Origin: Thermosporothrix hazakensis
GTDB taxonomy: Bacteria; Chloroflexota; Ktedonobacteria; Ktedonobacterales; Ktedonobacteraceae
Assembly: GCF_003253565.1 (NCBI RefSeq)
Contig: NZ_QKUF01000008.1
Location: 62,001 to 126,000, forward strand
Length of the DNA stretch: 64,000 bases
Direction of reading: 5' to 3'
Part shown: in pieces, positions 28,997 through 37,712 of the stretch
How positions within the stretch are numbered: position 1 is the first letter of the stretch
Layout: each line of letters starts with the position of its first letter
Made by a program: the position numbers and the translations under genes
Notes under the pieces: model-generated
What the model saw: the letters and a program-made list of their open reading frames with translations, nothing else
The model's database searches: none
What the model was told of the DNA's origin: nothing

Positions 28997-29926
28997 ATGC
29001 AAAGCAACAGTACTATCCATTATCGAAACTTCAATCCGCAGAGCGATTTCACCGCGCTTCTCAGGCTTCTCGAAGCAGCAAAGGAAGCTGACCAGAGCAA
29101 TGAAGATGTCAGCGAGGAGACACAACGCGAATGGCTTGATCTGTTCGCGCAGGAGCCAGAGGAGGCCCGCCGCGTTGCCTGCGCCGCTGATGAGCTGGTT
29201 GGCTATGGTTTTGTGCTCAAAGCGCCGCTTGATAAAGAAGCCGATCTCGCGGTAACTGTTCACCCGGCATGGCGTGGGAGCGGCATCGGAAGCCGGCTTC
29301 TGGCCGATCTGGAACAGCATGCTCGCTCGCGTGGAGCCACGTTTACGCGTGCCTACGCTGATGTCCGCCATCAGGAGGCAAACCGCTTTCTGCGGCAGCG
29401 AGGCTATGAGCCCGTTTCGACCTATACGCGCCTGAATATCGCGGCAGATACTCCCTTCCCGCAACCAACCTTCCCGGAAGGCTTCGTACTGAAACCATAT
29501 GAGCAGGTACAGGATGTCGATGTCTTGCTTGAAGCGGTCAATCGTGGCTATGAAGGTCTATGGGGACACCACACGATCAGGCGCGAGGAGCTGGCTGAAA
29601 GGTTGCCAGAACAGGACACAGCGGGGCGGCTCCTGCTCTTTGCCCCTGATGGTCACGTTGTTGGGCTGACCTGGGCGAAGCTAAAGCAACCATCCGGCCT
29701 GATCGATGCTCCCGGTGTGGTTCCCGAATATCGCACAGCAGGCCTCTATCTTCCGTTGACGCTCGCGGCACTCACCTGGCTTCAGGAGCGGGGGGCAACC
29801 TCAATTGATCTCGAATCATGGGGTGATGCTCCCGAAACGATTGACCTCTATCGCACGCTTGGTTTTGTGACGGTTCAGGAAGAGCTCTCATACCAACACT
29901 CGCTGGGGGCCGGGACTGCACTATAA
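28997..29926 (+). CDS. GNAT protein with two acetyltransferase domains
   Basis: 309 residues holding two GNAT folds. The first has the acetyl-CoA motif LAVTVHPAWRGSGIGSRLLA (R-G-S-G-I-G, about residue 95). The second half has GVVPEYRTAGLYLPLTLAAL, with the loop degenerate (YRTAGLY in place of R/Q-x-x-G-x-G/A), then GATSIDLESWGDAPETIDLY. Double GNAT proteins often use one domain for catalysis and one for binding; mycothiol synthase is the best-known example, but the substrate here is not known. The start follows GAAAGAGAG. Convergent with the alcohol dehydrogenase gene. Confidence 0.88.
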   Translation: MQSNSTIHYRNFNPQSDFTALLRLLEAAKEADQSNEDVSEETQREWLDLFAQEPEEARRVACAADELVGYGFVLKAPLDKEADLAVTVHPAWRGSGIGSRLLADLEQHARSRGATFTRAYADVRHQEANRFLRQRGYEPVSTYTRLNIAADTPFPQPTFPEGFVLKPYEQVQDVDVLLEAVNRGYEGLWGHHTIRREELAERLPEQDTAGRLLLFAPDGHVVGLTWAKLKQPSGLIDAPGVVPEYRTAGLYLPLTLAALTWLQERGATSIDLESWGDAPETIDLYRTLGFVTVQEELSYQHSLGAGTAL

Positions 29927-29958
29927 CCAGAACGCACAGCCACTTTAGCTGAAGAAAT

Positions 29959-29992
29959 ACTGCGGGCAGCCAGGTAAATGGCTACCCGCAGT
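29959..29992. terminator. Hairpin between convergent genes
   Basis: CTGCGGG/CCCGCAG and CAGCCA/TGGCTA halves form a long imperfect stem. There is no strong T-run on either side, so termination is only probable. It may serve both the GNAT and dehydrogenase transcripts. Confidence 0.5.
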
Positions 29993-30026
29993 GAGAAGCA
30001 CAAAACCAACAAGGGAGATGGAGAAC

Positions 30027-31196
30027 TCACGGACGAAATACTACCCGCAAGCATTCATCCTCTTTATGCTTGAATAGCTCGAAGCCCTGGGCGGCCTCGT
30101 CCAGACTCATGCGATGGGTGACGACAAACGTGGGGTCAACCTCGCCCTTTGCCACGCGCTCCATCAACATGTGTGTATAGCGCTGTGCGTGCATCTGGCT
30201 CATGCGCAGCGTCAGCCCCTTCGTGAAGGCCGCACCAAGCGGGAACTTATCTAAGAAGCCGCCATAGACGCCCATGATTGAGACCACGCCGCCCTTACGA
30301 CACGCCTGTATCGCCTGCCGTACCGCAGTCGCTCGATCAGTTGTCAGGCGAACGGTCTGCCGTACCTTATCATAGAGGCCAAGCAGGCTTGGGCCATGCG
30401 CCTCCATTCCGACCGCATCAATACAGGCGTCAGGACCCCTTCCACCTGTCATCTGCTTGAGTTCCTCTACCACATCTGTTCCCTCATAATTCAGCGGCAC
30501 CGCATGACAATAATCTCTGGCAACGCGCAACCGCTCGGGAAAGCGGTCGATCGCAATCACCTGCTCTGCACCAAGCATCCGAGCACTAATCATTGCGAAC
30601 AGGCCAACCGCGCCACATCCCCAGACAGCCACGGTATCGCCCGGCTTGATATCGCAGTAGTCAGCACCCGTGTAGCCCGTCGGGAAGGCATCCGAGATAA
30701 ACAGCGCTTGCTCGTCCGACACACCATCCGGCACCTTGACCGGCCCGATATCCGCAAAGGGAACACGCACATACTCCGCGTGGCTGCCTCCATAGCCGCC
30801 GTACAGGTGCGAATATCCGTAGATCCCGGCGGGCGCAAAACCATACATTGCCTCTGCCATCCAGGCATTCGGGTTCGAGTTGTCACACAAGGACCACAGG
30901 TTATTGCGGCAATAGTAGCATTTTCCGCAGGCGATTACCGATGGCACAACAACACGATCCCCCTTCCGAAGCGTCTTGACCTCTTTCCCCACCTCAACAA
31001 CTTCACCCATGAACTCATGGCCAATCACATCGCCCTTCTGCATTGTAGGGATATAGCCATCATAAAGATGCAGGTCTGAGCCACAAATAGTTGTGGCCGT
31101 TACCTTCACAATCGCATCACGCGGGTTGATGATTTGTGGATCAGGAACGCGCTCGATCTGCACATTCGTGATCCCGTTCCAGCAGACAGCCCTCAT
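30027..31196 (-). CDS. Zinc-dependent alcohol dehydrogenase (formaldehyde/threonine dehydrogenase-like)
   Basis: A 389-residue medium-chain dehydrogenase. Catalytic zinc site: TTICGSDLHLYDG and GDVIGHEFMGEVVEVG. Structural zinc loop CGKCYYCRNNLWSLC (four Cys). Cofactor-binding VAVWGCGAVGLFAMISARML (GxGxxG) with an acidic residue downstream (IDRFPERL), so NAD is likely. It resembles the glutathione-independent formaldehyde dehydrogenase group. Its ATG overlaps the stop of the upstream SRPBCC gene by four bases (31193-31196), so the two are translationally coupled. Confidence 0.93.
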   Translation of the reverse strand: MRAVCWNGITNVQIERVPDPQIINPRDAIVKVTATTICGSDLHLYDGYIPTMQKGDVIGHEFMGEVVEVGKEVKTLRKGDRVVVPSVIACGKCYYCRNNLWSLCDNSNPNAWMAEAMYGFAPAGIYGYSHLYGGYGGSHAEYVRVPFADIGPVKVPDGVSDEQALFISDAFPTGYTGADYCDIKPGDTVAVWGCGAVGLFAMISARMLGAEQVIAIDRFPERLRVARDYCHAVPLNYEGTDVVEELKQMTGGRGPDACIDAVGMEAHGPSLLGLYDKVRQTVRLTTDRATAVRQAIQACRKGGVVSIMGVYGGFLDKFPLGAAFTKGLTLRMSQMHAQRYTHMLMERVAKGEVDPTFVVTHRMSLDEAAQGFELFKHKEDECLRVVFRP

Positions 31197-31981
31197 GCAT
31201 TCCTCCTTGCTTCCTTTTCGCTCTCCCGGGGCTGTGCCTGAGGCAGCTCGCCTGCTTCCATCAGCGCTTTCAAACGGCGCAACTCTTCTCGCACAAGCTG
31301 TTCAGGCACTCGACTGAGAATCATGCCAGAAGGTATGATATTCAACAACGACAGCTTGTCAGGGCGCTTAAACTCAACTTCCAGTGTCACAATCGTACCC
31401 TGATCAGCGGGCGCAGGGTCAAAGCGGATCCGCCCGCCCACGCTCTCCAGCCGCTCCCCCATAAAACGCCAGGCAATCAGGCGCTCGGGTATATCCTCAG
31501 TTAGAACGGAATCCCACTCGACGAACTCACCTCCGGGCAGGCGTACCAGCCAGTGCCAGGACTTGTCTCCGATGGGCGTGATCTGTTCAACAAACGGATG
31601 AACTGGCACCGTCCCGGCGAAGTCTCGCCAGAAATGATACAGCTCGTCAGCAGGCCGCAGGATAGTCACGGCTCGCTTGACTCTGACACCAGAGCCGTCA
31701 GGAAGCGGCATCACGGTACTCGGGCTCTCCTTAACCGTGTTGAGATCAAGCAAGCGATACAACACACTTCTCCCGGTGAGCCCACGATAGAGCAGCAGAC
31801 CACCAAGCGCAGTTGTCAATCCCACCGTTTTGCGCCGCCAGAGCCCACAGAGTGTCAGCGCTGCTCCCGCGATCGTCGAAAGAAGGCGCTCTTCTCGCCC
31901 GACATTGACCTGCTGCCAGGAACGAGGATCATACTTGAGTTGTAATGTATCCCGTTGATCTTGTTCTGATGCAACCGTCAT
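31193..31981 (-). CDS. SRPBCC (cyclase/dehydrase) family protein with membrane anchor
   Basis: 262 residues. An N-terminal membrane part (about 30-75) reads VGREERLLSTIAGAALTLCG and TALGGLLLYRGLTGRSVLYR, a DUF2892-like helical hairpin. The rest is a START/SRPBCC domain (VKRAVTILRPADELYHFWRD; WEFRD-like WRFMGERLESVGGRIRF; VTLEVEFKRP). These domains bind hydrophobic ligands and this type is often paired with zinc alcohol dehydrogenases, as here by a four-base overlap. Ligand unknown. Confidence 0.87.
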   Translation of the reverse strand: MTVASEQDQRDTLQLKYDPRSWQQVNVGREERLLSTIAGAALTLCGLWRRKTVGLTTALGGLLLYRGLTGRSVLYRLLDLNTVKESPSTVMPLPDGSGVRVKRAVTILRPADELYHFWRDFAGTVPVHPFVEQITPIGDKSWHWLVRLPGGEFVEWDSVLTEDIPERLIAWRFMGERLESVGGRIRFDPAPADQGTIVTLEVEFKRPDKLSLLNIIPSGMILSRVPEQLVREELRRLKALMEAGELPQAQPRESEKEARRNA

Positions 31982-32203
31982 CGCTCCTTGACTCCATTTC
32001 CGCTTTTATGGCTCATTCGTCTACTATAGATGCAACTTTACAGCTTACAGGCCCGGGCCCAACATACGTAGAAAAGACTCCGTATACTTTCCATTGCACG
32101 AATCAGCAAAGAAAAAAGTGGCAGGATCATGTACAAAAGACGAAGTTAGCTCTATACTGAGATCATCAATACAGACGCGTCGGATTCTTGAAATAGAGGA
32201 TGT

Positions 32204-32935
32204 ATGTCGACTGAGGTAGCAATCAGGGAGTTTCTGGCAGGGTGGACCTACAGCCGCTCATTCCCGGGAACAGCGTATCAGCATTATAAGCCGCTTTTCC
32301 ATGTTCACTTTGGGGATAGGAGATATGGCCGCTTTGATGAGCTCCTGCTTCTCGAACCAGCAGAACCTGCGCACGTTATCAGGTGCGCTGCTTGCCTGAT
32401 AACCGGACCGCACTGGCTCACCATCTTTGCATCTGGGCAGGATCAAGCGGCTCTAGAAGCGGCTTACACGCGCGCTGGCTACAAACTGAGATATCAAGAA
32501 ACGCTGATGGAAAAGGCGCTTGCAGCCGAGCAGCCGCCCGTTCTACCGGCCAGGCTCTCGTTGCAAACGCTCTCACACGTATCAGATCAGGCGTGGCAGG
32601 AGCGCTTTTTTGCCGCGCTCCCATCTTATGCGCAAATGGCTCTGGAAGCGCCCCGGCTCACGCACTATCGGGTGCTTATCGAAGGGAAGAGTGTGGCCAG
32701 CGCCCGTAGTAGCATCACACCGCATTCCAGCCTCTGCGTTGATGAGGTATACACTGATCCTGCATTTCGCCGCCGTGGCCTGGCTTCCATCTTGATACAG
32801 CAGTTGCTTTATGATGCTTCTCTCTCAGGCATACACACAAGCGTCCTGCTCGCCAGCGAGATGGGCAAACCGCTCTACCTCAAGCTGGGCTACCGCGCCC
32901 TCGCTACCGCCCTGATCTTCGAGAAGAAGGAGTGA
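32204..32935 (+). CDS. GNAT family N-acetyltransferase
   Basis: A 243-residue protein with a C-terminal GNAT fold. The acetyl-CoA motif is VDEVYTDPAFRRRGLASILI (R-R-R-G-L-A, about residue 195), followed by ASEMGKPLYLKLGYRALATA. The N-terminal 120 residues are less conserved and may hold a degenerate second fold. The start follows AGAGGA. It meets the adenosylhomocysteinase gene tail to tail with a five-base gap. Substrate unknown. Confidence 0.85.
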   Translation: MSTEVAIREFLAGWTYSRSFPGTAYQHYKPLFHVHFGDRRYGRFDELLLLEPAEPAHVIRCAACLITGPHWLTIFASGQDQAALEAAYTRAGYKLRYQETLMEKALAAEQPPVLPARLSLQTLSHVSDQAWQERFFAALPSYAQMALEAPRLTHYRVLIEGKSVASARSSITPHSSLCVDEVYTDPAFRRRGLASILIQQLLYDASLSGIHTSVLLASEMGKPLYLKLGYRALATALIFEKKE

Positions 32936-32940
32936 TCTGC

Positions 32941-34203
32941 CTACTCCGCCGTCCCATACTGCCATGACGCCTGATAGGTAAGCTGATCAGCGTTGAGCGT
33001 ATCAAGCCGGATGCCAAGCGCTTTCAGCTTCAACTGTGCCACACGCTCATCAAGCTCAGCAGGCACGTTGTGGACCCCGGGAGGCAACCGGTGTTCCGTA
33101 CAGAGCAGGTAATAGGTGCTGAGCGCCTGACCCGCGAAACTGAGATCCATCAATGCGGCTGGACTGGCTTCAGCCGCAACCTGACCCACAAGTCGCCCCT
33201 GACCAAGCAGGTAGACATTGCGCCCGTTGGGTAGTTGATATTCAACCAGATGATCCCGAATTTCCTGGGTCTGCACGGCGGTCTGCTCAAGCGCCGCTAC
33301 ATCGATCTCAACATTGAAATGGCCGGAATTCGCGAGCAGCGCGCCATCCTTCATCTGCAAAATGTGCTCTTTGCGAATCACACCTTTCATCCCCGTCGCA
33401 GTCACAAAGATGTCTCCAAGCGGAGCAGCCTCTTCCATTGGCAATACCTGAAAGCCTTCAAAGTACGCTTCCAGCGCTCTGGTCGGGTTGATCTCGCACA
33501 CGATCACGCGAGCGCCCATGCCTCGCGCCCTCGCAGCAATCCCGCGGCCACACCATCCATAGCCCGCAACTACAAATGTCGAGCCAGCAAGCAGTGTATT
33601 GGTTGCGCGTAGAATACCGTCTATCGTGTTCTGCCCCGTTCCAAAGCGATTATCGAAATAATGCTTTGTCGGCGTATCATTGACCGCGATTACCGGAAAG
33701 CGTAGTAGCTTATCCGAAGCAAGCGCACGAGTACGAACAACACCCGTGGTTGTTTCTTCAATACCAGCGACAACGCTTCCTGATGATGACCGTTTGTGCA
33801 GCTCAACGATCAAGTCGGCGCCATCATCCATGACCAGGTGCGGATCAATATCAAGAACTTGTTCAACATGACGTCGATATGTCGGGAGGTCTTCACCATT
33901 TATCGCATACACCTGCATTCCCTCCTCAACCAGAGCCGCACAGACATCATCAAAGGTAGAAAGCGGGTTAGAAGCGCAGAGAGCAATTTCAGCTCCACCC
34001 GCATGCAGGGTTGAAAGCAGCACAGCCGTCTCGGTCGTGATGTGGAGTGAAACAGCCAGACGCTTGCCTTGAAACGGCTGTTGCGCCGCAAACTCTTCTC
34101 GAAGCTGATTCAGCACTGGCATATGACGTGCCGCCCAGCGGATCCGCTTTCGTCCACGTTCTGCCAGAGCAATATCACGAATGTCGTAGTTCACAGAATG
34201 CAT
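32941..34203 (-). CDS. ahcY: S-adenosylhomocysteinase
   Basis: 420 residues from ATG 34203 (the frame is open to 34278 with no better start). It hydrolyses S-adenosylhomocysteine to adenosine and homocysteine, removing the product inhibitor of methyltransferases. Visible signatures: LHITTETAVLLSTLHAGGAE, the NAD-binding VVAGYGWCGRGIAARARGMG, NSGHFNVEIDV and the C-terminal SWQYGT. The length fits the shorter bacterial/archaeal form without the insertion found in some bacteria and plants. It lies 20 bp downstream of the TrmB regulator gene and is probably co-transcribed with it. Confidence 0.94.
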   Translation of the reverse strand: MHSVNYDIRDIALAERGRKRIRWAARHMPVLNQLREEFAAQQPFQGKRLAVSLHITTETAVLLSTLHAGGAEIALCASNPLSTFDDVCAALVEEGMQVYAINGEDLPTYRRHVEQVLDIDPHLVMDDGADLIVELHKRSSSGSVVAGIEETTTGVVRTRALASDKLLRFPVIAVNDTPTKHYFDNRFGTGQNTIDGILRATNTLLAGSTFVVAGYGWCGRGIAARARGMGARVIVCEINPTRALEAYFEGFQVLPMEEAAPLGDIFVTATGMKGVIRKEHILQMKDGALLANSGHFNVEIDVAALEQTAVQTQEIRDHLVEYQLPNGRNVYLLGQGRLVGQVAAEASPAALMDLSFAGQALSTYYLLCTEHRLPPGVHNVPAELDERVAQLKLKALGIRLDTLNADQLTYQASWQYGTAE

Positions 34204-34223
34204 CCTTTCATTACAGGACTCGA

Positions 34224-34949
34224 TCAAGCGACCGAGTGTCGAAGACGCCGTTGTTTCCGCTCTTCCCAATCCAACCAACTCTTCTCGGAGCGCTGCAGGG
34301 TGTCGAGAGATGCGGCACTATCAATCAGCGTCTGCTGCGTAAAGAAGCCACGAAGAGCAAACAAGAGAGCCGTATTCGAGCTTGCAACAGCCTGAGCATT
34401 CTCTGTCTCCTCCGCCGTTCCGACAAGCGCTTCGGTATCGTCGCAGAGCAACAGCAGCGTTCCCTGCTTGACCTGCCGGGAAATCACGTGACAGCCACGC
34501 GCCTGCTTCAACGACTCGGACAGCTCACGCAGACAATCCGGGGAACCAGCTACCGACACGGTAAAACGCGCTCCCTCGATCATCGCTCGCGCCCGATCCA
34601 GAATGGCCTGACGACCGCGTACCACCCAGAATTCAGCCAGATTCTGCCCCTGTGCCAGCGTGGCGATCGAGTCGGTGAGCGCATTCAGCGTATTTTCCAT
34701 CGTGGAGCGCATTTGTGCAAGAAACAGGCGAGGTTCCAGCGCCCGATAACGCGGCGGATTGCCCGGCTGGACCAACGCCAATCCCTTTTCAACCAGACGC
34801 TCAAGCACTTCATAGCTGCGCGAAAGCGGCACCTGGGAGTGCTTCCCAACCTCGTAACCGGTCAATGCATCGTGCTTGAGCAGGGTATAATATGCCTCGG
34901 CCTCATACTTGTTCAGGCCAACCTGTTGCAATAGCTCTACTGTCGTCAT
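34224..34949 (-). CDS. TrmB family transcriptional regulator
   Basis: 241 residues from ATG 34949, which follows GGAGAGAG; the ATG at 34973 lies inside the operator. The N-terminal winged helix-turn-helix is typical of TrmB (LLQQVGLNKYEAEAYYTLLK; GYEVGKHSQVPLSRSYEVLE). The C-terminal half resembles the phospholipase-D-like effector domain of TrmB proteins (FWVVRGRQAILDRARAMIEG). TrmB regulators often sense sugars, but this one sits upstream of S-adenosylhomocysteinase, so a methylation- or purine-related effector is possible. Confidence 0.9.
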   Translation of the reverse strand: MTTVELLQQVGLNKYEAEAYYTLLKHDALTGYEVGKHSQVPLSRSYEVLERLVEKGLALVQPGNPPRYRALEPRLFLAQMRSTMENTLNALTDSIATLAQGQNLAEFWVVRGRQAILDRARAMIEGARFTVSVAGSPDCLRELSESLKQARGCHVISRQVKQGTLLLLCDDTEALVGTAEETENAQAVASSNTALLFALRGFFTQQTLIDSAASLDTLQRSEKSWLDWEERKQRRLRHSVA

Positions 34950-34962
34950 CTCTCTCTCCAAT

Positions 34963-34992
34963 ATAGTAACCACTATAGTAGTTACTAGTATA
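34963..34992. promoter_or_regulatory. Palindromic operator upstream of trmB-type gene
   Basis: AGTAACCACTATAGTAGTTACT (34965-34986) is palindromic but for two positions, with an ACTATAGT core, and its ends extend as TAT/GTATA. It lies 16 bp before the chosen start, the usual place for an autoregulatory site. Confidence 0.65.
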
Positions 34993-35124
34993 GACGAAAC
35001 CGCAGCAGGAATTCAAGGCCCTCTTAAACAGCAGATTCCGCCTGTTGTCTCCGGAAAACGATGCATGATTGCTGAAAAAGGGCAATACATGGTAAAAATA
35101 AAAGAGAAGACAGTGAAAGAGCAG

Positions 35125-35707
35125 ATGACGGAGAATACGGCAAATTCAGGGTTAGCAAGAAAAGAGGAATATCCTGCTTGACCGGCCCCGGGCCTCTGTC
35201 GGGTTCCGGCTGTTCTTCTATTGCTGTTATATCGGGATTACGCTTTTCTTCTCAGGGTGCCTGCTGCTCATCTGGCTGGTCGAGAAGACACCGCCAGCGG
35301 GGTTGATTGTTCCCGGGGTCACGTTCGCGCTGCTGGTCATCTGCTTCTGTACGATTCTTGCGTTGGTCCAGCGGACCGGACAGAGAATCACCTATATGAT
35401 CGACGACAACGGACTTCATCTCTATAGCGGCAAGCAGCCACTGGAGCCAGGCAAACCAACCCGGCTCAACGGCATCGTCTTTCATCAGACCATTCCATTG
35501 AGCCAGATTCAGAGCACATCAAAAGTGGCAACCACCGGTAGCCTGCTTGGTTGGGGCACCAAAGATGCCGGCCTCCGTCATCGCTTTCGAGATTGTGTTC
35601 TGTTGACAATCAGGTCAACCGCAACCTACAGGTATCATTTCTATATCAGCCCTTCCAATGCATGTATCAAGATTGTATTTCAAGCCATCGAGAGCAAACT
35701 GCGTTAG
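35125..35707 (+). pseudogene. Small membrane protein with PH-like domain, frameshifted
   Basis: The frame from ATG 35125 (MTENTANSGLARKEEYPA) stops at 35181. The frame ending at 35707 has no ATG, GTG or TTG until 35303, yet reads as continuous protein from 35170: LDRPRASVGFRLFFYCCYIG, two membrane helices, then a beta-rich PH-like domain (YMIDDNGLHLYSGKQPLEPG; LGWGTKDAGL). Skipping one base near 35179 joins the two into a plausible 190-residue protein reading EEYP-LDRPRAS. So this is a +1 frameshift: a real lesion, a sequencing error or, less likely, programmed. Confidence 0.6.
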
Positions 35708-36047
35708 CGGATGCCCCAGTAAATACACTTGCTCGCCAGCCACTCTATAGGCGTAAACAGGCCAGGGGCGATCTTTTCTCCAGCAATATTAATAACCGGG
35801 TCAGCCGCTGTCATGCGCTCCGTTTCTTGATCCATCTTTTATCCTCAGTTGAGAGAACAGGAAGCCCATGCCACTTGTTGCGAGCATGGTTTCCCTCGCA
35901 GGCGATGCAAATGATCTCTCTATACAACGATATCCGGTTTCAGTTCGCAAGAAACCTCACGAGGACAGCGTCTGTAAGCCCGGGCTGCTCTGGTTGACAG
36001 AATGCAAACCAGAGCAGCGCTTCTCAACGGGGTTCTCGCTACTGGCA
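35708..36047. other. Intergenic region of about 340 bp, nothing recognised
   Basis: Convergent spacer between the frameshifted membrane gene and the PHAX-domain gene. Overlapping short frames have no ribosome-binding sites. No hairpin with a T-run was seen. Confidence 0.45.
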
Positions 36048-36830
36048 CTATTTGCCGGGCTGCTTTGCTCGTTGAGCGCTTTGCAGATTCTTCGTGGTTG
36101 TATTAGAAGCAAAAACGGCAATATTCTTCATTTGCTCATCGAGATGGGGATAACCTTCAACAATCAAGACATCGTCCTCATCCTTAATCGCGTCCGCGAC
36201 CTTACGCCACTGTTTCTTACTGATGAACAAAGTATAGCTGGTAGTAGGTTGAGCCGGAACCGGCAACCCTTTTGGCAAAGGCGGAATCTTCGCTGCCTGT
36301 AGCGCTGTCATCACAAAGCTTCCCCGTTCAATTACTCGCCCGGGACGTCCTATTACCGTAATCTTCACCGTTCGCACCTGCCCTTTCTCTACCGACGCCA
36401 GATCTCGAAGCGCGCCAAACCGTGTCTCCCAGGTTATACCGGGTACTGTAGTTGAGGCATCTTCATTGTCCTTGCGAGATGCACCTTGCCACATAAAAAT
36501 TTTCCGAAAAATTTCAGGAGGGATCTGTTGCCGGACCAGATGGAAGAAAACCCCTCCCGGTGTCCGTCTGCGCGAGCCATCCGGCAGCATCAAGCCACCA
36601 TCAGCTTCAACACGCTGCGTCTCATCCAGGGCTCGCAACGCATTCTCAATCCCCCAGAGCCGCACAATCTTTTCGATCTGGACGCGAGGTGTTTTCTCGG
36701 TTTCGCCCAGTTTCTCGGCAATCATTGCCGCTACTTCCAGTCTCCGACTCTGCTGAACCGATGACGTTGCTTGTTTGCGCTGTGGATGAGGCGCATTTCC
36801 CTTACCTCGTGGTCGTTCCGCTGATTGCAT
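36048..36830 (-). CDS. PHAX RNA-binding domain protein
   Basis: A 260-residue protein. Residues about 35-103 match the RNA-binding domain of eukaryotic phosphorylated adapter for RNA export: LGETEKTPRVQIEKIVRLWG, ALRALDETQRVEADGGL and the hallmark GSRRRTPGGVFFHLV (85-99). In animals this helical domain binds single-stranded U snRNA. The basic N-terminus (1-30) adds RNA affinity. Residues 135-260 are a second, unrecognised alpha/beta region (KITVIGRPGRVIERG; SYTLFISKKQWRKVADAIKD). No nuclear-export or CBC-binding parts are present, as expected in a bacterium. The start follows AGAGGA. Single gene; RNA target unknown. Confidence 0.82.
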   Translation of the reverse strand: MQSAERPRGKGNAPHPQRKQATSSVQQSRRLEVAAMIAEKLGETEKTPRVQIEKIVRLWGIENALRALDETQRVEADGGLMLPDGSRRRTPGGVFFHLVRQQIPPEIFRKIFMWQGASRKDNEDASTTVPGITWETRFGALRDLASVEKGQVRTVKITVIGRPGRVIERGSFVMTALQAAKIPPLPKGLPVPAQPTTSYTLFISKKQWRKVADAIKDEDDVLIVEGYPHLDEQMKNIAVFASNTTTKNLQSAQRAKQPGK

Positions 36831-37154
36831 GAGTTCCTCTCTTCCACGCTTGCCAGAATGATCTGCTTCTTAACCAGCTACAAAGATTGTACCGTTTCAC
36901 AAGTTCCTTGTCAAAGGGCAAGTACTTTTTGTACATTCGACTTTGGCTTTAACTTTTTCGCGTTTTCTTTTTCGATTCGCACAAGCAAACCCATCAGGAG
37001 GCAGTCCGCTCTCAGCAGCGACGGAGCGCCTGCCAGCTCGCAGGGAAGATTGAACTTTTTCTACTCAAAGTGTTTTTCGTGCCAGACATCTAGCAAAACA
37101 CAGATTTTTATGGTATCTTAGAGATAGTGATTCTCTACAATTGAATATAGTAAT
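36831..37154. other. Intergenic region before the FMN riboswitch
   Basis: About 320 bp between the divergent PHAX-domain gene and the riboflavin operon leader. It should contain both promoters. No convincing promoter pair was picked by eye. Confidence 0.4.
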
Positions 37155-37297
37155 GTCTTCGGGGCAGGGTGAGGGACATGAAACTCCCAATTCCCGACCG
37201 GTGGTACAGCCCACGACCTGCTTGCATAGTCTCTGTGCATAGTAGCTGACCTGGGGAAGTTCCAGGGCCGACGGTGACAGTCCGGATGGAAGAAGGC
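37155..37297 (+). ncRNA. FMN riboswitch (RFN element)
   Basis: All conserved blocks of the RFN aptamer appear in order: TCTTCGGGGCAGGGTG at the 5' end, TTCCCGACCGGTGGTACAGCC, CAGGGCCGACGGTGACAGTC and GGATGGAAGAAGG at the 3' end. P1 pairs CTTC with GAAG. A small extra stem (GAG/CTC) sits inside the P2 loop region. It binds FMN and should turn down ribBA-ribH-ribE. An unusually long 415-bp leader separates it from ribBA. Confidence 0.96.
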
Positions 37298-37712
37298 AAC
37301 TCACACAGTATGCTCTGCTGTGTTCTCTCTGACATGCAGAAGCCGTACCACGGCGCTCTCTCTGCAAAACGGGTATCATCTCAACGCCCACAAACACCTT
37401 TCCTTCCATCCCCTTTGTTGCTCGCTTTCCCTGCTGGCTATCATCCCGATTTCATGTTGATGCAGACCACGTTCGTACGTACATACGGACGATAGGACGC
37501 TATGCCTTTCTGCGCTGAAGCGCGTTCTCGTATCGGGGGTCTCCCGGCCCGGGAACACCTGTCTACTGAGAAGTTGGCCCCTTCGCTGGCAATTCGTTCA
37601 GGAGGTAGTGCTATTGTACTGTTGCCAGTATATAAGCGATGCGAGATCAGGGCAAAACAGGTAATTATTGAAAAAGTGAAGAATTGCAGCGATACAATAT
37701 GGAGGAGAGAGA
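37298..37712 (+). promoter_or_regulatory. Long leader between FMN riboswitch and ribBA, with a palindrome
   Basis: 415 bp with no convincing gene. A palindrome CGTTCGTA-CGTACA-TACGGACG (37470-37491, seven of eight arm positions pairing) could be an operator. A GC-rich region near 37530-37560 could fold. The expression platform of the riboswitch should lie in its first 100 bp, but no clear terminator with a T-run was seen. A frame at 37502 has no ribosome-binding site. Confidence 0.4.
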
